A stretch of DNA of 64,000 bases from JAJPKK01 sp035311445 (GTDB taxonomy: Bacteria > Pseudomonadota > Alphaproteobacteria > Rhizobiales > Xanthobacteraceae): assembly GCA_035311445.1 (NCBI GenBank), contig DATGCX010000451.1:62001-126000 (forward strand), given 5' to 3'. The translations under genes and the position numbers were made by a program. Below, in pieces: positions 1 through 8,525 of the stretch (the first letter of the stretch is position 1; the number at the start of each line of letters is the position of its first letter). The notes beneath the pieces were generated by a model, which had not been told where the DNA came from, did no database searches, and saw only the letters and a list, made by a program, of their open reading frames with translations.

Positions 1-1212
1 GATGTGATTCAATTGATCCCGCGCTGCCACCACCCGCTCGGCCAATTCCGCTTCCTTGTCCTGGGCCTCGCGCAGATCCTTGACGACATCGGCGCGGAAA
101 TCCTGATCCAGTTTCACCAGTTGCAGCTCGGACTCGCTGATCTTGGCGCGCGTTTCCGCAATGGAAGAAACCAGTTGTCCGCGTTCGCCGTCAAGCCGCG
201 CGGCCTCGCGCTGCAGCGAGGTCAGCCGCGTCAACGTGGTGAGACGCTTGTCGTAGAGGGCCTGGACGCCCTCAAGTTCCTGACCGATCAGTTCGGACTG
301 CGTCTGTTTCGATTTGATTTGCGCATCGAGGCCCGCAATTTCTTCGTTCAGCTGGCCGATTCGGTTGCGTACCAGCTCCCTTTGACTCTTGCGCGCATCG
401 GCTCTCGCCCTTAACAGAGCGTTTTCTGTCGTCAATGGCCGCTCGCCGTCTTCCTCGTGATTTGTGAGCGACGCGTCTTGAAGCAAGGCTCGCCCGTCGT
501 GACCGTCGCGTTCAGCCTTGAGCCGCGAAATTCTTGCCCTTATCTCTTCCAGTTGTTGGCTGACCATCTGGAAATTGGCGCGCACCTGCGTGTCGTCCAA
601 CCGGGCCAGAATATCGCCCTCCCGTACGCGCGTTCCGTCGCGCACCGAAATGCTCGCGATGATGCCGCCGGTCGGATGTTGAATTTTTTTGATGTTCGAC
701 TCGGCGACGACGGTGCCTGGGATAACGACCGCCCCCGAAAGCGGCACGAAAGTTGCCCAGCCTCCGATGAGGAGCAGCGCGGCGGCGAGCACGCGCAGAC
801 CGGCCCGGCGCTCGCTTTCGAAAGAACGAAGGATATACGCCGTCAGACCGTCATCGACTTGATCCAGGCCTTTGGTGTCGATGTGGCCGGAAAAAAAATC
901 GCCGACGCGCTTCAGCAAAGGGGCGCAGCGGGCTGCCGTGCGATGCACCGCGCGGCCTACGTCTAAACGAATGGTCGGCAGCTGCAGGCGCTGATGTCGC
1001 GGACCGGATTTTCTGCCGACGACCACCGCGATGCTGTCATACTTCTTGCTCGAATTATCCCTGAGGATTTTCCGCGGGGCGTCTGGATGGGCTGGCGTGC
1101 CGGCATCAGTGACGGCGGAGCCGCCCCCGACGGGCCGCCGGCCTGCGTAGCCTCGAATACGGCCGCTCGGTTGATGCAGGCGGTCGGCAGGTCGCGCGCT
1201 ACGTGGTTGCAT
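1..1212 (-). CDS. Type I secretion membrane-fusion (HlyD/PrtE-type) protein, 3' end off window
   Basis: Periplasmic adaptor that would link the neighbouring ABC exporter to a TolC-like outer membrane channel. The visible 404 codons hold a long variable N-terminus, one transmembrane segment (around residues 140-160, LRVLAAALLLIGGWATF), the biotinyl/lipoyl-like strand IQHPTGGIIASISVRDG typical of HlyD, then a long heptad-rich coiled coil (from QMVSQQLEEIRARISRLK onward). The reading frame is open to the window edge, so the C-terminal beta-barrel is missing. The ATG used here overlaps the end of the ABC gene by 14 nt, which fits one transcript. About 140 residues before the membrane span is unusually long for this family, so the true start may be an internal GTG; no better ATG exists. 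Family assignment is firm, the start is not. Confidence 0.87.
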   Translation of the reverse strand, partial: MQPRSARPADRLHQPSGRIRGYAGRRPVGGGSAVTDAGTPAHPDAPRKILRDNSSKKYDSIAVVVGRKSGPRHQRLQLPTIRLDVGRAVHRTAARCAPLLKRVGDFFSGHIDTKGLDQVDDGLTAYILRSFESERRAGLRVLAAALLLIGGWATFVPLSGAVVIPGTVVAESNIKKIQHPTGGIIASISVRDGTRVREGDILARLDDTQVRANFQMVSQQLEEIRARISRLKAERDGHDGRALLQDASLTNHEEDGERPLTTENALLRARADARKSQRELVRNRIGQLNEEIAGLDAQIKSKQTQSELIGQELEGVQALYDKRLTTLTRLTSLQREAARLDGERGQLVSSIAETRAKISESELQLVKLDQDFRADVVKDLREAQDKEAELAERVVAARDQLNHI

Positions 1213-2989
1213 GAGCGTCTCGGGACAGGTCTGTCCGCGCGACCGCAGCTGCGCCCGCGTCGTGGGCGGGGGCCGCAGGTACCTTTTGCGCAGCCGACCG
1301 GGCGACTTGCGCGAAAACCTGATCGCGGGTTCCGAAGGCCAATACCCTCCCGTCATAGAGCAGCATTGCCATGTTCAATGCCCCCAAAACGCTTGCACGA
1401 TGGGATATGACAATCGGAATTCGTCCGGCCACTCGAAGCGCCAGGATGGTCTGTGTCAAAGCTTTTTCGCCATCGGTGTCGAGATTGGCGTCCGGCTCGT
1501 CAAGCACCACCAGGAACGGATTACCAAATACGGCCCGCGCGAGACCAATTCTCTGCCGCTGACCGGAGGATAGCGAGGTTCCGCTTTCACTGATCTGGGT
1601 GGCATATCCGTCGGGAAGCCGCAGGATTATCTCATGAGCGCCGGCGAGCCGTGCCGCCTCAATGATTGAGTCCGATGGGGCGAAGGGATCAAAGCGCGCA
1701 ATGTTGTCCGCGACAGTGCCGTCGAACAGCGCGACATTCTGCGGCAAATATCCAAGGTGACGGCCGAGATCGTCGCAATGCCACTGTTCGAGGGCGGCGC
1801 CATCGAGTCGCACCGCACCCCTCGCCGCCGGCCAGATGCCCACCAGGGTGCGTGCAAGCGATGATTTTCCTGAAGCGCTGGGACCAAGAAGCGCCAACCC
1901 CATGCCGGCTTCAAGTGCGAATGATACGTTTGAGACAATCGGCCGATCGGTGCCCGGCGCAAATACCGTAAGATTGCGAACCGTCAACCGCCGATGCGGG
2001 CGTGGCAGTGCAACGCGTGGGACCCGCGGCGGCGCCGTAGCCTTGATGATTTCGCGCAACCGGATGATGCCTTGCCGTGCCGCGACGAGCTGCTTCCAAC
2101 TGCTCAACGCCACTTCGATCGGCGCAAGGGCGCGTCCCATCATGATCGATGACGCGATCATGATTCCGCCCGATGCCTGGTCAATGACGACAAGGTAAGC
2201 GCCAATCCCCAGCATTGACGATTGCAGCACATATCGAAGTACTTTCGCGCCTGATCCCAGATTGGCGTGGGTATCCATAGTCCGGATGTTGATCTCGAGA
2301 AAACGGTCATTGCCTCGCAGCCACCGTTCAGTGAAACGATCGGTCATGCCAAGCGCACGAATGACGTCGGCATTCTGTCGTGTCGCGTCTGCCAGCACCT
2401 GGCGATGCGCGCTCGTCTCCATCGCCGCCCTGGCGGGACCGCGCGCTCGCCGCTCGGTCGCAAGGGTCACCGCAATGATCGCAGCCGCGCCAAGTGTCGC
2501 GGCAACTCCGATCGCAGGGTGAAAGATATAGAGAGCGACGAGAAAAATCGGTATCCACGGCATGTCGAGAAATGCCGTCGGGCCGATACCGGAAAGGAAC
2601 GTCCGCACTTGATCCAAATCTCGCAGGGGCTGCTGCGCCAAAACAGGCCGGGCGCCTTTAAGCGGAAGAATCGCGAGCGCCAGATAGATGGGCTTTTGCA
2701 ATGCCGCGTCAAACAGCGTGCCGATACGCGCCAGCATGCGGGTGCGCAGCGCATCGAAATAGCCCTGCAGTACGTACGCAAACAGGACGATAGCCGAAAG
2801 GCCGACCAGCGTCGCCACATTGCGGCTGGGGATCACACGATCGTAGACCTGCAACATGTACAACGAACCCGACAACGTGAGCAGATTGACAACTCCACTA
2901 AAAGCCGCCACGCCCAGCAATTGTCGTGCGCTCGTCCGCAACCCCGCGGTGACCGGATCATCCGAACTCAGATCGAATCTCAGATTCAT
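1199..2989 (-). CDS. Type I secretion ABC transporter, PrtD/HasD family (permease-ATPase)
   Basis: Inner membrane exporter that energises one-step secretion of a C-terminally signalled protein. The 596-residue product has an N-terminal membrane domain (about residues 20-300, with the segment LLGVAAFSGVVNLL near the start) and a C-terminal ATPase: Walker A GPSASGKSS at residues 369-377, signature LSSGQRQR at 473-480, Walker B FLVVLDEPDANLD shortly after, and an H-loop in VISHRA. The frame is open 33 codons further upstream, but the ATG chosen is preceded by a purine-rich CGAGG about 9 nt away and starts MNLRFDLSSDD, as expected for PrtD proteins. It overlaps the HlyD-type gene downstream and lies divergently from the repeat-rich protein at 3839, its likely substrate. 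Confidence 0.93.
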   Translation of the reverse strand: MNLRFDLSSDDPVTAGLRTSARQLLGVAAFSGVVNLLTLSGSLYMLQVYDRVIPSRNVATLVGLSAIVLFAYVLQGYFDALRTRMLARIGTLFDAALQKPIYLALAILPLKGARPVLAQQPLRDLDQVRTFLSGIGPTAFLDMPWIPIFLVALYIFHPAIGVAATLGAAAIIAVTLATERRARGPARAAMETSAHRQVLADATRQNADVIRALGMTDRFTERWLRGNDRFLEINIRTMDTHANLGSGAKVLRYVLQSSMLGIGAYLVVIDQASGGIMIASSIMMGRALAPIEVALSSWKQLVAARQGIIRLREIIKATAPPRVPRVALPRPHRRLTVRNLTVFAPGTDRPIVSNVSFALEAGMGLALLGPSASGKSSLARTLVGIWPAARGAVRLDGAALEQWHCDDLGRHLGYLPQNVALFDGTVADNIARFDPFAPSDSIIEAARLAGAHEIILRLPDGYATQISESGTSLSSGQRQRIGLARAVFGNPFLVVLDEPDANLDTDGEKALTQTILALRVAGRIPIVISHRASVLGALNMAMLLYDGRVLAFGTRDQVFAQVARSAAQKVPAAPAHDAGAAAVARTDLSRDAHATT

Positions 2990-3838
2990 CCCGTGCCTCG
3001 GGCAACACTGCAGCGTGCAGACTACGCATTCACGTGCTTTTGCGTCGATATCGCTACTTAATCTTCGCGCGAGAAAAGCGATGATCACATTCGACCAGCC
3101 CGCGTGAATGCCGAAACTCAGGCGATGCCTAAAGGTATCTATGACTTGGTCAATAATGCGACGTCTCGCTCACAGATTACGCCGCAAGATGGCCTAAATA
3201 AATTTGCGCGACCGTCGACGCGAGTCAGAGATGAAAAAATCCAGATCGCGCGGAAGGCCACATGCCAAACGTGCGCTTTCGTCGAGGCATGCTGCAAAAT
3301 TTTCATGTTCGCAATGTTCGTCGATGACAACGCGCTTGATTGATCACAACGCAGTGGCTTGCCTCCAATTAACCCTGATATGATCACCTCTTCGAACGGA
3401 ACGGCTCTCGTTCCTGTCCCATTGCAGTTGCAACTTGCATGCTGCCACGAAGACAACAGCGCCAACCAGGACGGGGGAGCTGACGTCAGCAAACACCGAA
3501 CTTTTCAGAGCTCGCCATCGCGTTTAACGCTGTTGCCGCCCCGTTTGGTGCTGCGCAGGAGTTGTTCTCTGCTGTCGGGCTCTGACATCAATCGGAATCG
3601 CAGTTCATAAACGGGGCGACAGCAAACGGGACGATAGCAGCACGGCCGTCGTCACCATAAGAATCCATGCGCTAAATACTGACCGCAGGCGATACCGGAT
3701 TGCAGTCGCACCGGATTGCAGTCGCCCTGCGGGGAAAAAGCAGCATTGAGCAGACGTGAGCCGCGCGCGTCGATGCCGTTGCGAGTAACGGCGGCGTATT
3801 TATCTTGCCAGCAATGGCGCAGAGAAGGAATAACGTAA
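2990..3838. promoter_or_regulatory. Divergent intergenic region of the type I secretion locus
   Basis: About 850 bases separate the exporter gene from the divergent repeat-protein gene. Only short, low-quality frames occur. The one ordered feature seen is a tandem 15-base direct repeat CCGGATTGCAGTCGC at 3695-3709 and 3711-3725, about 115-145 bases before the repeat-protein start; its 16-base period would allow a regulator to bind in tandem. No convincing sigma-70 box was identified. Confidence 0.4.
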
Positions 3839-5290
3839 ATGGCTCTGACAGCAACGGAACTATTCAACGACGCAACGACGCGCGAGATTGGCGGCGTCGG
3901 CCCGGATCAGGTCAACTTGATCGTTTCGGACCTTATCGGCGCGCAGCAGATGTTGAGCGAGGCGAGTCCGCAGATCAATGACCTCTCCGATCTGCACACG
4001 CACGTCATCATCAACCAGCTCAATGAGGAGATCGCATCCGTCGAGAACGCGAACTCTCCAACGGGTACGCTGATATTGGGAACGGATCTAGGACAATTTG
4101 TTGGGCGTGCGATCAATGACATCCATCGGGACATTATCGATATCGCTCAAGGCGACGAGGGCGTGCAAGCGCTGTTCAACCCCACGCCGCTCCCGGACTT
4201 GGCCACCGCCCCTGCACCGTTCCATGACAACGCCGATCAAACCGCGTTTATCACTCAATGGATTCAGGACAGTAACCATCTCGGTCAGGCAGCGGTCGCG
4301 ATCGCGAATGATGGTTTCAACGCCGATTCTGATGAACTGATTCAGCAAATCCAGGCCTACGCGAATAATGCGAACGCCTTCGATCAGTCTCAGGGCGGCC
4401 TGTGGTCGGCGCGTTTCTGGAACGAATTGCGGTCGGATGGCACCGCGGGCACCGCAGCTGCCGCTCTGGTAGAGGGTTTGCAGACGCACAATGCCGGAGA
4501 GGTCAGCGCTGCGGCGGAGCAACTCTCAACGAACGCTGCGGACGTGGCAGGCAATAACCGCATGGCGGATGGCGGGAGCTATGCGGATATCGTGGCGGCG
4601 GCGCAGGCGCCAGCCGCGAACGGCGACCCAGCGGCGGGGAATCAAGGCGGCAATGCGGGAGGCAATCAAGCCGCGGGGGATCCAGCTGCCAACGCGGGTG
4701 GCAACCAAGCTGCAGCGGATCCAGCTGCCAACGCGGGTGGCAACCCAGCCGCAGCGGATCCAGCTGCCAACCCGGGCGGCAACCAAGCCGCGGCCGATCA
4801 AGGCGGCAACCAGGGCGCGGGCGATCACGGCGCCAATGCGGGCGGCAACCAAGCCGCAGGGGATCACGGCGCCAACCCGGGCGGCGGCCAAGCCGCAGGG
4901 GATCACGGCAATGCGGGTGGCGGCCAAGTGACAGGGGCCCAAGGCGATCATCCGGACGGCAACCAAACCGCAGGGGGGCAAGATGGTAACGCGGCCGGTC
5001 ATCCCGCTGCAGCCGATCAAGGTGGCGGGAACAACTTGGTGGCTGATCTCACAGCTCTCTTCCACGGAGGCGGCCCAAACAGCGTTGCGGCGGTCGTTGC
5101 CGACCTCTCGGCGTTGGCCCATGCCGCCGGCGTACAAGGCAACGCCGTGACGGCATTGACCCAGCTGTTGACCGGTGGTGCTGCCGGCCAGTCCGGCGGC
5201 GGAGCTCCCGCAGCATCACATGACGACGGGTCGGTCGATCCGACCCCGGCGGTCCAGCATCACAGCTTCGAGCACTTTTGGCACCACTGA
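3839..5290 (+). CDS. Repeat-rich putative type I secretion substrate
   Basis: A 483-residue protein with no recognised enzymatic domain. Residues 1 to about 250 are acidic and helical-looking, with no signal peptide. Residues about 258-400 are low-complexity 13-residue repeats of the form DPAANAGGNQAAA with variants DHGANPGGGQAAG. The C-terminal 85 residues include a hydrophobic Leu/Ala stretch and end in an aromatic, His-rich tail (HHSFEHFWHH). Absence of an N-terminal signal, Gly/Asn/Asp-rich repeats, an aromatic C-terminus and divergent placement beside an ABC exporter and adaptor together suggest one-step secretion. The repeats are not canonical GGxGxDxUx calcium nonapeptides. A purine-rich site (GAAGGAAT) lies about 9 bases before the ATG. 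Function is inferred, not recognised; it could be an adhesin or biofilm protein. Confidence 0.8.
   Translation: MALTATELFNDATTREIGGVGPDQVNLIVSDLIGAQQMLSEASPQINDLSDLHTHVIINQLNEEIASVENANSPTGTLILGTDLGQFVGRAINDIHRDIIDIAQGDEGVQALFNPTPLPDLATAPAPFHDNADQTAFITQWIQDSNHLGQAAVAIANDGFNADSDELIQQIQAYANNANAFDQSQGGLWSARFWNELRSDGTAGTAAAALVEGLQTHNAGEVSAAAEQLSTNAADVAGNNRMADGGSYADIVAAAQAPAANGDPAAGNQGGNAGGNQAAGDPAANAGGNQAAADPAANAGGNPAAADPAANPGGNQAAADQGGNQGAGDHGANAGGNQAAGDHGANPGGGQAAGDHGNAGGGQVTGAQGDHPDGNQTAGGQDGNAAGHPAAADQGGGNNLVADLTALFHGGGPNSVAAVVADLSALAHAAGVQGNAVTALTQLLTGGAAGQSGGGAPAASHDDGSVDPTPAVQHHSFEHFWHH
4610..5030 (+). repeat. In-gene tandem 39-bp repeats encoding 13-residue units
   Basis: Degenerate 39-base units inside the repeat-rich protein encode DPAANAGGNQAAA-like blocks. 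Roughly six to eight copies are recognisable, the first three being nearly identical at the DNA level (GCGGATCCAGCTGCCAACGC recurs). Such repeats can expand or contract by slippage and make this gene a likely site of strain variation and of assembly error. Confidence 0.75.
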
Positions 5291-5305
5291 CCTGTTATGA
5301 CGCGA

Positions 5306-5333
5306 TGGACGGAGCGGGGATACTCTCCGTCCA
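5306..5333 (+). terminator. Hairpin after the repeat-rich protein gene
   Basis: A perfect 9-bp inverted repeat, TGGACGGAG and CTCCGTCCA with a 10-base loop, starts 16 bases after the stop codon. It is not followed by a T-run, so termination may be weak or Rho-assisted. Confidence 0.5.
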
Positions 5334-5796
5334 ATCGGTCTTTGACGCGCGGCTTCTTGCAGCGTTGCAGCGCGCGGTTTTCTCTTTTCGGCGAAGTTTG
5401 GCGCACCGCCAAGGTCAGCGAGTGCCCAGTTTCGTCTTCGACGAAGCTAGTGCCCATGATTGAGCTTCTTGGCGACGTCTATTTCCGCAACAATTATCCA
5501 CCGTCAATGGTCTCAACGGCCGCCGACGTCCCGCCGTGAAGGCTCCGCGAGCCACTTACGGTTGACTTCAAAACGGACCTGTGGTCGGATGCATTGTACA
5601 GTAAACATAATATATGCTCTAACCGCTTGATTACAATTGAATCGTGTAGCCTAGTGCGGGCGCCGAGAAAGAGGGACCGCCCTGCTGCCGGGAGCGTGTG
5701 GTCATGTCCATCACAAAGTCGGCTTACCGCCGCGATGCACCCGGCGCCGGCAGCTGGGATAATTTGGACGAGAGTCACCGTGTCTGGGCCGATGAA
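5334..5796. other. Intergenic region without supported gene
   Basis: Between the repeat-protein hairpin and the MFS gene only short unconvincing frames occur. A locally AT-rich patch (about 5593-5645, containing CATAATATATGC) is the most promoter-like stretch for the MFS gene, but no paired -35/-10 boxes with good spacing are evident. Confidence 0.3.
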
Positions 5797-7017
5797 ATGA
5801 ACAAGGGAACGGCCCGCCCTCCGCGCCGCGCCGCGTTCGCCTTTGTGTTCGTCACCGTGCTGCTCGACATGCTGGCGATCGGCATCATCATCCCGGTTTT
5901 GCCGAAGCTGGTGGTCGATTTTCTCGGCGGCGATACTGGCGAGGCTGCGCGCGTCTACGGTCTGTTCGGCACGGTATGGGCGCTGATGCAGTTCGCGTTC
6001 TCACCAATCCAGGGAGCGCTGTCGGATCGGTTTGGGCGGCGGCCCGTCATCGTGATCTCCAATGTCGGGCTCGGCCTCGACTATGTGGTGATGGCGCTTG
6101 CGCCATCCGTCTATTGGCTGTTCGCAGGCCGCGTGATCTCCGGCATCACGGCGGCAAGCATTTCGACTTCCTACGCCTACGTGGCCGACGTGACGCCGCC
6201 GGAGGAGCGAGCGGCGCGCTTCGGCCTGCTTGGCGCCGGTTTCGGCATCGGCTTCGTGCTCGGCCCCGCAGTGGGCGGGCTCACCGGCGCCATCGACCCG
6301 CGCCTGCCGTTCTGGATCGCGGCAGGCCTCAGTCTTACGAACGCGCTCTACGGCTTCTTCGTCCTGCCGGAATCGCTGCCGCCCGAACGCCGCGCGCCGT
6401 TCGCGTGGCGGCGTGCTAATCCGGTCGGCGCGCTCGCGCTGCTGCGCTCGCAGGCGCTGATCGGGCTCGCCAGCGTCAATTTCCTCGGCAACCTCGCCCA
6501 TGCGGCGCTGCCTAGCGTCACTGTGCTCTACATGATGTATCGCTATGGCTGGAGCGAGCGCACGGTCGGCCTCACCATGGCATGTGTCGGCATCGCCTCG
6601 ATCTTGGTGCAGGGTGGCGTGATCAGACCGGCTGTCAAGCAGTTCGGCGAGCGTAGAGCTCTCGTCATCGGGCTTGCTTTCGGCGTCGCGGGCTTTGCGG
6701 TGTTCGGCTTGGCACCGACCGGACCACTTTTCGGGCTGGGCATTCCGCTGATGGCGCTGTGGGGCCTCGCCAATCCATCGGCTCAGGGCCTGATGAGCCG
6801 CCGCATCGGTCCGCATGAGCAGGGCCAGCTGCAGGGCGCCAACGCGAGCCTGATGGGTGTCGCTAACCTGATCGGCCCGGGGCTGTTCACCCTGACATTT
6901 GCGTTTGCGATCGCTACGACACGGGAATGGAGTGTGCCGGGTGCGCCGTTTCTGTTGGCCGCGATGCTGCTGGGGCTTGCGATTGTGGTGGCGGTGCGGG
7001 TGACGAAGGCGGGATAG
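5797..7017 (+). CDS. MFS drug exporter of the TetA/TCR type
   Basis: Inner membrane proton antiporter; resemblance to TetA-family proteins suggests export of tetracycline-like or other drugs, but the substrate cannot be read from sequence. The 406-residue product shows the 12-span MFS pattern, with motif A GALSDRFGRRPV in the loop after the second span and the motif-C-like run GLLGAGFGIGFVLGPAVGG in the fifth. The start is taken at MNKGTARPPRR, just before the first span FAFVFVTVLLDMLAIGIIIP. The frame is open upstream to a GTG at 5698 and an ATG at 5704; those add a charged 31-33-residue leader unusual for the family. No TetR-like regulator lies beside it. Confidence 0.88.
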   Translation: MNKGTARPPRRAAFAFVFVTVLLDMLAIGIIIPVLPKLVVDFLGGDTGEAARVYGLFGTVWALMQFAFSPIQGALSDRFGRRPVIVISNVGLGLDYVVMALAPSVYWLFAGRVISGITAASISTSYAYVADVTPPEERAARFGLLGAGFGIGFVLGPAVGGLTGAIDPRLPFWIAAGLSLTNALYGFFVLPESLPPERRAPFAWRRANPVGALALLRSQALIGLASVNFLGNLAHAALPSVTVLYMMYRYGWSERTVGLTMACVGIASILVQGGVIRPAVKQFGERRALVIGLAFGVAGFAVFGLAPTGPLFGLGIPLMALWGLANPSAQGLMSRRIGPHEQGQLQGANASLMGVANLIGPGLFTLTFAFAIATTREWSVPGAPFLLAAMLLGLAIVVAVRVTKAG

Positions 7018-7048
7018 GGGGGCGGAGCGCTGGCGTCTCGCCCCTGCT

Positions 7049-7072
7049 TTAACAATTATTGAGTATGATCAC
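7049..7072 (-). pseudogene. Remnant (first codons) of a FitB/VapC PIN toxin gene
   Basis: Directly at the FitA stop a GTG overlaps it in the usual GTGA arrangement and opens a frame reading M-I-I-L-N-N-C then stop. FitB and VapC toxins typically begin M-I-[IL]-L-D-T-N with the Asp being catalytic. The match in position, overlap and first residues suggests that a toxin gene has been deleted after its first codons. Only seven codons are available, so this is a suggestive rather than secure call. Confidence 0.4.
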
Positions 7073-7305
7073 GGATCGCCCACAGGCAGCGGCGGATGTA
7101 GTTCAAGCCTGTCGATGCCGCCGAATGGCAGAAAGCGGCGACGAATAGCTTCAGCCAAATTGCCTTCGCGCATTCTGTCGTCGCGTAGGGCTGCACTCAG
7201 AATGTACCTCAATTCAGCTTCCATAGAACGGCCATTGCGGGCAGCGCGCACGCGGAGCTGTTCCTTGAGTGCCGGGTCGACGTTCCGGATCGTCAGCGTT
7301 GCCAT
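7069..7305 (-). CDS. FitA-like ribbon-helix-helix antitoxin, orphan
   Basis: A 78-residue protein with the FitA/VapB-type N-terminus ATLTIRNVDPALKEQLRVRA (strand plus first helix of the Arc-like DNA-binding fold), then GRSMEAELRYIL and a C-terminal toxin-binding tail (NLAEAIRRRF). Such proteins neutralise a PIN-domain RNase and repress their own operon. No toxin gene follows: after a few codons resembling a toxin start, the MFS gene end is reached. The region between the MFS gene and the SDR gene, holding this gene and an unrecognised protein, looks like a small acquired patch. Confidence 0.85.
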   Translation of the reverse strand: MATLTIRNVDPALKEQLRVRAARNGRSMEAELRYILSAALRDDRMREGNLAEAIRRRFLPFGGIDRLELHPPLPVGDP

Positions 7306-7414
7306 CGAGGCTCGTCCAAAAAGAACACATGCATTTTGTACGTTTCAGGCAACAACTGCAAATCTTAAGCGCGGGAAATGTGGTACGCACACGAGTTGTC
7401 CCAGGACTGAATCC

Positions 7415-8503
7415 ATGACGCTGATCGCACAATTGTCCGTGAACGGAGCCCCATTTCTCATAGGAGATGTGCTGCTCTCATCTGAGACTAAGACGGGGTT
7501 CAAGGTGAAACTTCCATTGGTAGGCGACATCAATCAAATTCTGACTGATCACGGCCTTCCGTTTGAAGTGAGGTTTACGCAGAAAATCAACGTGTTCGAT
7601 GGACGCATCGCGGTCGCGTGGTCCGGCCCCCGACTTCAAGCAGAAAGGGCATTGAGGCCGGTCGCAGCAATGCCGTCGCGAGGACGCGTTACGGCGGCAA
7701 ATGTGCTTGCTGAACTTGAAGCGATCGACCCGGAGGCAATAGATCGGTTGCAACTGATTGGGTTGGTTCTTGAAGAAGTGAGCAATACGGCCGTTAGCTC
7801 GTCGCTATTCTCGGTTCGCGTGCCTCCCGAGCACGTTCCCCATTTTGGGAACGTGTGCGCGGCCGGGTCGGGACGAGCAACTTTCCTCCACATCCTTCAA
7901 AATGCGGATTGGCGCGGTGATCCGACGGCGAATGAATACCAGGTTGCTCACGGTCTGCTTGGAGCGCTCACGAATCAGGAGTTTAGAACGGGCCATACCA
8001 TCGCGAACAGGTGGGGCGGCGGCTTCGAAGCTCTCTCGTTTTCCCGAGAGCTAAGGCGTTTCGACAAAATTGGTGATGTTCTTCACACTTTTTGGAATGT
8101 CGAACAAGGTTCGGACGAATCGCTTGCGTTGTATCCTTTCTTCTATAAGACAACATATTGGCGTGATGCGCTCATTTTGCGGTCCGCTAGTTTGGACACT
8201 TCCGAAGGAATCAAACTGAAGACAAACGATATCACGCTGGTCCCGCCTCTGCTCAAAGAGATCGGGGATTACGATCTCACCGAATTGGAGCCGGTTGATT
8301 TTTCTTACCGCGCTGTTTGTTGCCACGTCCTGATCGAAAAGCCGTTCGACCGGGATCTCCTCCTTTGCATTGATCAGCGCCACGCTGCGCAGGATATCCT
8401 ATTCCAAGTTGATGACTCCGAAGGTCATTTGCTGCTTTCAGACTACCTACCGAGCATCATCCGGGAACAGCTGACGCACATGACCGAGAAGGCTGTTACC
8501 TAA
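7415..8503 (+). CDS. Hypothetical protein, 362 residues
   Basis: I do not recognise this protein. The frame extends 100 codons upstream antisense to the antitoxin, but that extension is Arg/Ser-rich and looks like a shadow; the ATG in MTLIAQLSVNGAPFLIGD is the natural start. The product looks soluble and globular, without signal peptide or membrane span. The first 25 residues, alternating strands and Gly, are vaguely like the N-terminus of Ntn-hydrolase/proteasome-type proteins, but no Thr/Ser/Cys nucleophile is obvious. Base composition is visibly lower in GC than flanking housekeeping genes, and it stands alone between the antitoxin and the SDR gene, consistent with horizontal acquisition. 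Confidence 0.75.
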   Translation: MTLIAQLSVNGAPFLIGDVLLSSETKTGFKVKLPLVGDINQILTDHGLPFEVRFTQKINVFDGRIAVAWSGPRLQAERALRPVAAMPSRGRVTAANVLAELEAIDPEAIDRLQLIGLVLEEVSNTAVSSSLFSVRVPPEHVPHFGNVCAAGSGRATFLHILQNADWRGDPTANEYQVAHGLLGALTNQEFRTGHTIANRWGGGFEALSFSRELRRFDKIGDVLHTFWNVEQGSDESLALYPFFYKTTYWRDALILRSASLDTSEGIKLKTNDITLVPPLLKEIGDYDLTELEPVDFSYRAVCCHVLIEKPFDRDLLLCIDQRHAAQDILFQVDDSEGHLLLSDYLPSIIREQLTHMTEKAVT

Positions 8504-8525
8504 TCGGCGCAGGGCCATTGGGTAT

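Noticed and set aside
3104..3343. 79-codon plus-strand frame upstream of the type I secretion substrate
   Set aside because: No convincing ribosome site, Cys-rich odd composition, and it lies in a regulatory interval.
4610..5030. Tandem repeats as possible CRISPR or minisatellite
   Set aside because: They preserve reading frame and encode a 13-residue protein repeat.
6001..6816. 271-codon frame on the minus strand
   Set aside because: Antisense to the MFS gene, with extreme Arg/Ala/Glu composition and no start signal.
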